Positions 17,311 through 24,391 of a stretch of DNA of 64,000 nucleotides are shown here, one piece after another. Made by a program: the position numbers and the translations under genes. Position 1 is the stretch's first letter, and each line of letters opens with the position of its first letter. The notes beneath the pieces are model-generated. The model did no database searches. It saw only the letters and a program-made list of their open reading frames with translations, and was not told the DNA's origin. The stretch is from Pseudomonadota bacterium (lineage in GTDB: Bacteria; Pseudomonadota; Gammaproteobacteria; Steroidobacterales; Steroidobacteraceae), in contig JAFAEQ010000078.1 in NCBI GenBank assembly GCA_023423935.1, positions 131,301-195,300 on the forward strand, in the 5' to 3' direction.

Positions 17311-18045
17311 ATGTCGACTGACCTCCTCGACCAAGTCCTCGTGAGTGACGCTCACCGTCCCTTCGGGCATTGCTTCTCCTCGTTGAGCTGGTCCGGCTTC
17401 ACCCAGCGCTGCCGGGACCACGTACTACTGTGCACGTTCGTCCTACTGCTCACTTGCAAGGTCTGTGCTCAAACCCCTGCCGATACGTCGAGTGACTCAT
17501 CTGCAGGCGATGCGCAGGCGTCCGCCGCGACTGCCTGCCTTGCGGACGGCACCGGTTTTCTGCGTGCACGCCTGCGCGGCTCCATCGATTCGGAGCTCGA
17601 TTGGGGCAACGACTCGACAGATTGCACTGGAGCCGTGCGGCCGACGGACGGCGGCATTCGCCTGAAGTTCACAGGCACCTTGGAGGGACCCGACCCATCC
17701 CGTCTGGTTCTCCTGTTCGGCGTGGCGCCGCTGCGTGAAGGTGTCGATGCCCGGACGGTCCCCGTGAATGTCACGGTGATCCGCGAAGGCACCGGTGAGT
17801 TCTATGGCACCCAGGGCGACGACAAGTGCACGCTCGATGAAGTGAAACAGGTGCCGCTGCAAGGCATTCCGCGCCGGGAGCGCAGCTATCGAATCAGTGC
17901 CCGCGGCTTCTGTACTGAGCCGGCGCGTTCGATCCAGGGCGCAGGTGCAGTTCTGATTTCACGATTCGATTTCGCCGGTCGCGTAGATTTCGGCGCGGAA
18001 GAAAGCGACAGCGATCCGCTCGTTCCCATTACACAAACTCATTGA
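17311..18045 (+). CDS. Putative secreted protein of unknown function
   Basis: A protein of up to 244 residues with no recognised family. A hydrophobic stretch, HVLLCTFVLLLTCKVCAQ, followed by TPADTSS looks like a signal peptide ending near AQ-TP, but it lies about 37 residues inside the frame. A start closer to it is therefore likely; GTG 17341 and TTG 17383 are in frame, and none has a convincing Shine-Dalgarno site. The mature part has three Cys residues that could form disulfides, and beta-rich segments (LVLLFGVAPLREG, VLISRFDFAGRVDFG). It ends four bases before the DUF192 gene, so the two are probably co-transcribed and both act outside the cytoplasm. Confidence 0.7.
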   Translation: MSTDLLDQVLVSDAHRPFGHCFSSLSWSGFTQRCRDHVLLCTFVLLLTCKVCAQTPADTSSDSSAGDAQASAATACLADGTGFLRARLRGSIDSELDWGNDSTDCTGAVRPTDGGIRLKFTGTLEGPDPSRLVLLFGVAPLREGVDARTVPVNVTVIREGTGEFYGTQGDDKCTLDEVKQVPLQGIPRRERSYRISARGFCTEPARSIQGAGAVLISRFDFAGRVDFGAEESDSDPLVPITQTH

Positions 18046-18049
18046 TCCC

Positions 18050-18538
18050 ATGAAAGCCACGTCATTGCGACAGATTCTGACCGCTGGCGCTCTGCTCCTG
18101 CTGCTATCCCTGCGCGCAGGCGCGATGAGCGACGCCGAAACGCTCGATCGGATCTTCCCGCGGTCGACCTTGCAGATCGCCACCTCCGACGCGCGCTTGC
18201 ATCCGTTCGAGATCTGGGTCGCAGATACCGATCCGCGGCGCGCGCGCGGCCTGATGTTCGTGCGCAATCTCGCCGAGAACGAGGCCATGCTCTTCATCTA
18301 CGACGACGTGCAGCCGATCGCGATGTGGATGAAGAACACTTATATCCCGCTCGACATGCTGTTCGTCGATGCACAGGGACGCATCGTGAAAGTGGTCGAG
18401 AACACCAAGCCGCTATCGCTCGATACGATCGAGTCGGGCGCTCCCGTGCGGGCCGTTATCGAAGTGAAAGCCGGCGTCGCCAGCAAACTGCACGTGCGCG
18501 AAGGCTCGGTTGTGATGCATCCAGTCTTCGGGAACTAG
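18050..18538 (+). CDS. DUF192 family secreted protein
   Basis: A 162-residue exported protein with a cleavable signal peptide (LRQILTAGALLLLLSLRAGA) and a DUF192 domain at about residues 40-160. Family hallmarks visible are the RARGLMFVRNLAENEAMLFI segment, the MWMKNTYIPLDMLFVD core and the C-terminal EVKAGVASKLHVREG. The biochemical role of DUF192 is not established; members are small periplasmic or extracellular beta-fold proteins. The ATG is four bases after the stop of the preceding secreted-protein gene, which indicates an operon. Confidence 0.88.
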   Translation: MKATSLRQILTAGALLLLLSLRAGAMSDAETLDRIFPRSTLQIATSDARLHPFEIWVADTDPRRARGLMFVRNLAENEAMLFIYDDVQPIAMWMKNTYIPLDMLFVDAQGRIVKVVENTKPLSLDTIESGAPVRAVIEVKAGVASKLHVREGSVVMHPVFGN

Positions 18539-18648
18539 TCTTCACAGCGTAGCGAAAGTCTGACGTCTGCTTTCACGGATACCAATCTGTATCTGACTCC
18601 GTAAGGTTCGCGCTGGCGCTGGGCCGGCGCTGCAGCGGAGATCGTCAG

Positions 18649-19770
18649 ATGCAAACTCGTGGACGGACATGGCTGGCGATTGCTGTCGCTCTCAGCCCAA
18701 TGGTGGCTTCGGCCGCCGATGAAACCGGCAAGTGGTACATCAATCCTCAGATCGGCTACACATGGCTCGATCGTGCGCGACCGGTCGAGGACGACTATCA
18801 CGGTGCCATCGGCTTCGGAAAGCATCTGAGCGAGCACTGGAGTGTCGAGCTCAATGCCTTGTATGGCGGGTTCGATAGCGACCGTGGACGGATCACCAGA
18901 ACCGATCTCGATCAGCAGGCGTACTCGCTCGATGCGTTGCTCGTCTTCGGACGCTCCAAAGCGATCTCGCCCTACATCACCTTCGGCGGAGGTTACATCC
19001 GCAACGACTTCGGCTCGACTGACCTCGACGGCCCGCTCGCACAAGCGGGCGTAGGTCTTTTGCTCGATGTAGGCAAGAACTCTTCCGAGACTTTCGTGTT
19101 CCAGCTGCGCCCCGAGTTCAAGGTGCGCTATGACTGGGCCGATACTCCGAATCACGATGATTTCCACGACTACATCGTGAATCTCGGGTTCGCGTTCAAT
19201 TTCGGTCCCGCTCCGTATCGTGAACCGGCATCGCAACCCGAACCGCCGCCTCCCCCTCCACCGCCGCCACCACCGCCTCCTCCGCCGCCGCCGCCTGACA
19301 CTGACGGTGACGGTGTGATCGATCCCAACGATCAGTGCCCGGGAACAGCCGCTGGCGTGGCAGTGGATTCGTCTGGCTGTCCGCTCAAAGGTTCGGTCAC
19401 GCTGCGCGGCGTCACCTTCGAGTTCAACTCAGATGCGCTCACTCAGGATTCCCTCGCACCACTCAATGCGGTTGCAAAGGATCTCCAGGCTCATCCACGA
19501 CTGGTAGTCGAACTCGAGGGCCATACTGACAACGTCGGGGCCGACGCATACAACCTGCAGCTTTCGCAACGTCGCGCAGATGCAGTGCGTGAGTACTTGC
19601 TATCGCAAGGTGTGAGCCCGCGCCAATTGACCGCGCGCGGTTACGGCGAGTCCAAGCCTGTCGGGAATAACAAGACTGAAGCCGGTCGCGCCGAGAATCG
19701 ACGCGTCGTGATGGCCGTGATCGAGAATCCAGGGGACGTCGTGATCGAAGGCGAAGAGCAGGTCAGATAA
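18649..19770 (+). CDS. OmpA-family outer membrane protein with polyproline linker and TSP3-type segment
   Basis: A 373-residue outer-membrane protein. A signal peptide (to about SAA-D) is followed by an eight-strand-type barrel region to about residue 186. Next comes a linker with 18 consecutive prolines (199-216), a calcium-binding thrombospondin-type-3-like DTDGDGVIDPNDQC (217-230) with a possible Cys230-Cys244 disulfide, and an OmpA/MotB peptidoglycan-binding domain (about 250-356). The latter has LEGHTDNVGADAYNLQLSQR and ENRRV. The domain holds the Asp and Arg that clamp diaminopimelate, so it tethers the outer membrane to peptidoglycan. GGAG precedes ATG 18649. The layout resembles OprF-like porins. 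Confidence 0.93.
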   Translation: MQTRGRTWLAIAVALSPMVASAADETGKWYINPQIGYTWLDRARPVEDDYHGAIGFGKHLSEHWSVELNALYGGFDSDRGRITRTDLDQQAYSLDALLVFGRSKAISPYITFGGGYIRNDFGSTDLDGPLAQAGVGLLLDVGKNSSETFVFQLRPEFKVRYDWADTPNHDDFHDYIVNLGFAFNFGPAPYREPASQPEPPPPPPPPPPPPPPPPPPDTDGDGVIDPNDQCPGTAAGVAVDSSGCPLKGSVTLRGVTFEFNSDALTQDSLAPLNAVAKDLQAHPRLVVELEGHTDNVGADAYNLQLSQRRADAVREYLLSQGVSPRQLTARGYGESKPVGNNKTEAGRAENRRVVMAVIENPGDVVIEGEEQVR

Positions 19771-19784
19771 GCAGACCGCATTGG

Positions 19785-19813
19785 GGTGCAGGAGATCGCT
19801 GAACTCCTGCACC
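19785..19813 (+). terminator. Hairpin downstream of the OmpA-family gene
   Basis: GGTGCAGGAG (19785-19794) pairs perfectly with CTCCTGCACC (19804-19813) around a nine-base loop, 14 bases after the stop. No T-run follows, so it may stabilise the mRNA end rather than terminate on its own. Confidence 0.6.
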
Positions 19814-20276
19814 TCATTCCATCGACCCGCCCCGCACCTTTGGTCACCGACGGATCGTAGTCTTGCGCGTATCCCAGCCTGAGTTCGCGAAGCAAGAAGC
19901 CTCCAGCTCTTGAGACGATCCGCACGGCGTGGAAGCATTCTGACGTACATACGTTCAATGGCCGTGGCGCCGAGCGTACAGGGACCAAGCACGCTCAATT
20001 CGGAAGGCGCAAGTTCGCGCGCCACGAGTCCAGCGTGCATTCAATGGTTCGATACGTGCGGGCTCCCCACCCATGCGAACTACGCGAAGTGCTGCTCGTC
20101 TATCGAGTCGAGACGCCAGGACACTCCGCTGCATCGCTACTGCGACTGGGGTTGTTCCAGTGAGAAGAAGGCCGGCAGCGTGAAATTGCGGACACAGAAC
20201 GAGATCAGCGCCCTTGCGCGAAATGTTCGCGCGCGTGCGCTGTACACAAGCGATCAATGCAACATCCGATCAAAGA
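19814..20276. other. Gene-poor intergenic stretch
   Basis: About 460 bases between the OmpA-family hairpin and the terminator of the TonB receptor. Minus-strand frames here are short, Arg-rich and lack signal peptides or recognisable domains, so none is called. It could hold a decayed gene or a small RNA, but nothing decisive is visible. Confidence 0.4.
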
Positions 20277-20302
20277 GGGTCGCCATCCCGCGATGGCGAC
20301 CC
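20277..20302 (-). terminator. Terminator hairpin of the TonB receptor gene at 20325-23153
   Basis: GGGTCGCCATC (20277-20287) and GATGGCGACCC (20292-20302) form a perfect 11-base stem with a four-base loop, 22 bases past the receptor stop. On the minus strand it is followed by TCTTTGA, a weak T tract. Confidence 0.75.
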
Positions 20303-20324
20303 CTGATCTCAGTCGACTTTCCGA

Positions 20325-23153
20325 TCAGAAGTTGTAGCGGGCTCCGATCGTGAAGAAGCGACCAACAGCACCGTCCTGAGTGAACGACGGATTCCAGTTC
20401 ACCGCACCGTAGGTGTAGGGATTGAACGGAGCATGCTTGTTCGTCGCATTGATGATCGATCCGTTGATCTCGAATTGATCGTTGAAGACCCATCGACCGT
20501 ACATATCGAGGCTGACCCATTCGCCCGTCTTGCAATCTCCAAATGGCACGGAGCCATCCGGGTTGTAGACACCGCAGACCCGGCCGTTCGGATCGACGTT
20601 GAAGTAGGCACCTTCGAACGTGGTGGTCGAGAAAGTGCCGTCCTCCAGATCGACGAGCACTTCGTCATGATGATCGATCATGCGCATGCCGCTGACGTAG
20701 TTCACTCGTCCCGTCAACGACAGCTGATCGCGCGACCAGGTCACTTCCAGCGATCCGCGGTTGCGAGGCGTACCGCCTGCCGCGCTCAGCGCGAATGGAC
20801 CTTGAGTGCCGGCATACTCGAACACGGTTCCGTCCGCGGTCGTTTTCTCGAACTTGAACAGGTACGTCCACAAAGCCCGGATGTCGAGTTGCCCACCGTT
20901 GCCCAGATCGAATCCCTGGCGGAAATCAAAATCGATGCCGTCCGTCTTGGTCTTTGCGAGATTGACGTAGGGACCCAGGATCGTCGCCAGCTGACCTAGA
21001 TCGTCGTAGAACAGGAACGAATTCGGCTGCGCACCTGGAATCTGGCTGTTCGGCGTACCGGTCGTTGGCAGTCCTCCGACGATCGTCGCCTGATCCGCGG
21101 GCGTGATCTCGTTCTTGCGGTCGATCCTGAAATAGTCGACGGAGATGTTCGTATCTCTGAACGGCTCGAAGACGATACCTGCGGTGTAGCTCTTCGCCGT
21201 CTCGGGCTTCACGTTCGGATCGCCCACGCTGACGATCGCGATGTTGGTGAAGCCGAGCGATGAGCTGTTGCCGCTTTCCGTCGGACCTGGCGCGCGGAAC
21301 GCCTTCGAGTACGAACCACGCAAAGCGAGCTGCTGAATCGGTTGCCACTTGATCGTGGCTTGCGGCGTCGTCGAGTGGCCGAAGTCTGAGTAGTGATCGT
21401 ATCGATACGCAGCATCGAGCTCGAGCGACTCGAGGATCGGGATGTTCGCTTCGACGTAGGCGGCATAGACATCTCGATCGGCGTTGAATGCCGAGAATCC
21501 TAGTCCGACGATCTCCGCCGTATCGGTGAAGGGCACGGGAGGCGTATTGCTTTTCTCCTTACGATACTCTGCACCGACCGCGACACCGACCGCACCTGCA
21601 GGCAGATCGAACAGATCACCCGTTACCGTCGCGTCCACCAGCGTCACCGAGCTCTCGGGACGATCGCGGAGCGTCGGCGAGATCTGCGCAAGCAACTCGG
21701 GACTGTTTAGCGACGGGTCGATGCGAAAGGTGCCCGCATTCAACGCGTCCTGCAGCACGGGGAACCTAACGAAACCAGTTTGATTCCGGAACAGGCGGCT
21801 CTCGATATAGCCAGCCCCGACATCGAAGGTCCAGCCATCCGTGATGTCGCCTTTGATACCCACGAGGGCACGCAGCACATCGCTGTTGATCTCGGAATTA
21901 CGGCCGCCGAGCATGGTGGTGAGAAGACTCAAAGTCCTGTCGACGCCAGTGGGATTGTCAGGATGATCGGCCGGCAAGGTCGTGATATGCGCCGGGGCCA
22001 CGGGGTTCGCCGGATCCGCCGGATTGAACACACCGGTGTCGTTCACGCTTCCCGGAGTACCGACTGCCTTCGTATAGGAATGAAACCAGCCGAGCTCAGT
22101 GTACCCCTGCAGGTTGTTGCCGAAATCAAGCGTGCCGCGAGCGAACAGATTGAAGCGCTCTGTTTTCGGCTGCACCTCGTAGAAGTCGATACGATCGAAC
22201 AGACACACGCCATTGGCTGCATTCACTTCGACACACGGCAAGAGATTGATGCGATCCTGATTGCCGCCGCCGGGCACTCGGACCGTTCCGAACGGCGTCA
22301 CTGCGCTGAACGCTGGGTCGGGATTTTCGGGTGTGCTATCGGGGAAGGCGCCGAGACCCGCCGCGAAGGCACCGAGACGATTGTCGAAGAACCCGCGTCC
22401 GCTCAGATTGTCGCCGCCGAGAAACTTGCGGTCGCGCTGCTTGATTGCCGCTGAGCGCTGCGCCTCGACAGTGACGTAAAAGTTGTAGCCATCGGACTTC
22501 GGATCGCCCACGCCGAGCGAACCGGTGACGCGATAGTTCTCGCCGTCCGAATAATTGGAAATACCTGCGGTGCCGCCGATCGAGGCGCCCTGGAAGTCAT
22601 CCTTGAGGATGATATTCACGACGCCACCGACCGCATCCGAACCATAGACCGCCGACGCACCGCCCTTGAGCACCTCGACGCGATCGACGGCTTCGAACGG
22701 AATTGAGTTCAGATCGACGAACGTTCGTGCGCCGTCATCTGCGAGACCATAGGTCGCCATGCGACGACCGTTGACGAGCACCAGCGTCGAATTCACTCCG
22801 AGACCGCGCAACGACACCGCCGAAGACCCGGCGGCAAAACCATTGGTGAACGCAGTGGGGATCGAACCCTGATTGTCGGCACCCACCGTGCGCAGCACAT
22901 CGCCGATGTTCTGTCTGCCGCTGCGCTCGAGATCCGCACGAGTGATCGTCTGCACGGGAACTGCAGTCTCTTCTTCCACGCGTCGGATGCGTGAGCCGGT
23001 CACGATGATCGTCGTGACCTCCTCCTGCTGTTGCGGGGGAGTTTGCGCGGCAGCGAGCGAAGGTACGGCACACGCGACCGCAGTGGTCATCAACACATAC
23101 CGCACGGCGCGCCGGACCGAAACGGCCTGCCTGACGTAATTGGACGCCAACAT
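20325..23153 (-). CDS. TonB-dependent receptor (no N-terminal carboxypeptidase-like domain)
   Basis: Outer-membrane receptor that takes up a ligand using TonB energy. The 942-residue form starts at ATG 23153, preceded by AGGAGGTG; the frame is open upstream to 23276, but that part is not signal-like. A signal peptide ends near SLAAAQ. Then come a TonB-box-like TTIIVTGSRIRR, a plug with QTITRADLERSGRQNIGDVL, SLRGLGVNSTLVLVNGRR and DRVEVLKGGASAVYGSDAVG, and a large barrel ending GARYNF with the terminal Phe needed for insertion. The substrate is unknown; the NGRRMATYG/SDAVGGVVNIIL type is common in receptors for plant or complex organic compounds. It is a single transcription unit with its own terminator. 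Confidence 0.94.
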   Translation of the reverse strand: MLASNYVRQAVSVRRAVRYVLMTTAVACAVPSLAAAQTPPQQQEEVTTIIVTGSRIRRVEEETAVPVQTITRADLERSGRQNIGDVLRTVGADNQGSIPTAFTNGFAAGSSAVSLRGLGVNSTLVLVNGRRMATYGLADDGARTFVDLNSIPFEAVDRVEVLKGGASAVYGSDAVGGVVNIILKDDFQGASIGGTAGISNYSDGENYRVTGSLGVGDPKSDGYNFYVTVEAQRSAAIKQRDRKFLGGDNLSGRGFFDNRLGAFAAGLGAFPDSTPENPDPAFSAVTPFGTVRVPGGGNQDRINLLPCVEVNAANGVCLFDRIDFYEVQPKTERFNLFARGTLDFGNNLQGYTELGWFHSYTKAVGTPGSVNDTGVFNPADPANPVAPAHITTLPADHPDNPTGVDRTLSLLTTMLGGRNSEINSDVLRALVGIKGDITDGWTFDVGAGYIESRLFRNQTGFVRFPVLQDALNAGTFRIDPSLNSPELLAQISPTLRDRPESSVTLVDATVTGDLFDLPAGAVGVAVGAEYRKEKSNTPPVPFTDTAEIVGLGFSAFNADRDVYAAYVEANIPILESLELDAAYRYDHYSDFGHSTTPQATIKWQPIQQLALRGSYSKAFRAPGPTESGNSSSLGFTNIAIVSVGDPNVKPETAKSYTAGIVFEPFRDTNISVDYFRIDRKNEITPADQATIVGGLPTTGTPNSQIPGAQPNSFLFYDDLGQLATILGPYVNLAKTKTDGIDFDFRQGFDLGNGGQLDIRALWTYLFKFEKTTADGTVFEYAGTQGPFALSAAGGTPRNRGSLEVTWSRDQLSLTGRVNYVSGMRMIDHHDEVLVDLEDGTFSTTTFEGAYFNVDPNGRVCGVYNPDGSVPFGDCKTGEWVSLDMYGRWVFNDQFEINGSIINATNKHAPFNPYTYGAVNWNPSFTQDGAVGRFFTIGARYNF

Positions 23154-23160
23154 CGAGACA

Positions 23161-23197
23161 CCTCCTGGGGAAGGGAAGAAAGCGCAAGGAATGCGCT
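23161..23197 (-). promoter_or_regulatory. Receptor leader: inverted repeat plus strong Shine-Dalgarno site
   Basis: Upstream of ATG 23153 lie a Shine-Dalgarno AGGAGG (complement at 23161-23166), a pyrimidine-rich TTCTTCCCTTCCCC, and an inverted repeat AGCGCA (23181-23186) / TGCGCT (23192-23197). The same layout with different stem sequences precedes both Oar-like receptor genes in this window. An RNA stem in the leader or an operator are both possible. Confidence 0.5.
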
Positions 23198-23576
23198 GGA
23201 GAAGCGTCACTGGAATGGGCCTTAATGACCCAATGCATTCAGTGAGTGTGGCGCCGAAAGTACGCCAGCGAATCACACGTCACTGAGGCTGGTGCGGTAA
23301 AACAATGAAGAAAGGCGATCTGAGCATCACGACCTGTAAAGCGTTGCGTGAGCTGCCGGAAATCGTGGCTCTCTGGCTACACGAATCTCGCGATTGCCCG
23401 AATCTGCATACGATTACACATGAAACGAGTCAGTTAAACGGACTGCATTGCGGCGCACGCCCACGTTGAGTTGCGCAGGTGATTAGATGTTTGAGCTGCA
23501 AAACCTTGAACGCGTGTCGCGGTGTCAATACGAAGCTGACAGCGGGCTGCGCCACACGCTCGCGAGGCCAGGCTTG
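23198..23576. other. Intergenic region upstream of the TonB receptor
   Basis: About 380 bases between the receptor leader and the end of the secreted orphan gene. It must hold the receptor promoter; no gene and no confident promoter boxes were seen. Confidence 0.4.
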
Positions 23577-24227
23577 TCAACCTGAGTCTGGAAGGTCGAC
23601 CTCATCGTCGACACGGACACGGATCAACGCCTGAACCTCAATCAGCACAGGGCGCGCCAACGCTTCACTGCAGAAAGCAGTGTTCTTCGCGACGACCACA
23701 TCGAGCCTTGGAAAGAGCTGGTCCCGGATCGCTATTAACAGTTCGCAGTCGCTCGGCTCGAGTTGCAAGCCGCCCCTGTTTTCGAGAACGACGGTCCGGT
23801 GGACGGCACGAAACCTCTCGATGTCAGAGGCCGTCGGCAAAGGTGTCTTCTTCAGCCTGGCGATCAGCTCTCGTTTAGAGTCGAACGTGGTCGCCGCCGC
23901 AATGTTCTCAGCCGTCGCGGGGGTGGGCGTGGCCAGCGCTATGCGCGCATCGATTCGACCCGTGAGCGCCGTTTGGCTGCAGCTCGTTTGGATGATCAGC
24001 GAAGAATGAGCCCCTACTGCCTCGAGGACGGATCGCAGCTTTTTCTGGAACGTGGAACATGCATAGAGCACATGACGTCCGCGAAAAGCAAACGGGAGAC
24101 TCTGCACGCGCCAGATCGCATCTACTGCGTCCACGCCCACCGTCTGAGCAAACACCAGCTGGGACGGCAACATCGTCACGACGACAAGGACAGGGAACAG
24201 CAACGATTTACCGACTGAAGAGCGCAT
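23577..24227 (-). CDS. Putative secreted protein of unknown function
   Basis: A 216-residue protein with a good signal peptide (MRSSVGKSLLFPVLVVVTML, then PSQLVFAQ) and no recognised domain. The mature part contains several Cys residues (YACSTFQ, TSCSQT, SDCELL, FCSEAL) compatible with disulfides in the periplasm. An STN-like secretin/TonB short domain is conceivable at VDAVDAIWRVQSLPFAFRGR followed by LYACS, but this is only an impression. The frame opens with GTG at 24266; Met at 24227 directly before the signal peptide is preferred, with GAGGCA upstream. It lies between two TonB receptor genes on the same strand, so a role linked to those receptors is possible but unproven. Confidence 0.6.
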   Translation of the reverse strand: MRSSVGKSLLFPVLVVVTMLPSQLVFAQTVGVDAVDAIWRVQSLPFAFRGRHVLYACSTFQKKLRSVLEAVGAHSSLIIQTSCSQTALTGRIDARIALATPTPATAENIAAATTFDSKRELIARLKKTPLPTASDIERFRAVHRTVVLENRGGLQLEPSDCELLIAIRDQLFPRLDVVVAKNTAFCSEALARPVLIEVQALIRVRVDDEVDLPDSG

Positions 24228-24335
24228 GAAATGCCTCGACAACCATCTGTAAGAAGCCGGGCTCACAAGCCTGCACTATAGCCACCACGGCACAAACCAG
24301 AAGCGCGGACAACCTCGCACTGGAACGCCAGGCGC

Positions 24336-24371
24336 AAAAAGGCCCCCGCACCTCTAGGTACGGAGGCCTTT
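24336..24371 (-). terminator. Terminator of the Oar-like receptor gene at 24392-27289
   Basis: On the minus strand, AAAGGCCTCCGTACC-TAGA-GGTGCGGGGGCCTTTTT forms a long stem ending in a T-run, about 20 bases past the receptor stop. This is a typical intrinsic terminator. Confidence 0.85.
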
Positions 24372-24391
24372 GTCAGTAGCAACCCATCAGA

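Noticed and set aside
17116..17421. Upstream extension of glgC (102 residues)
   Set aside because: Low-complexity Arg/Ser-rich sequence unlike the family; it overlaps the start region of the plus-strand secreted-protein frame.
19600..20257. Minus-strand frames downstream of the OmpA-family gene
   Set aside because: Partly antisense to that gene, Arg-rich, with no signal, domain or ribosome site; a decayed gene cannot be excluded.
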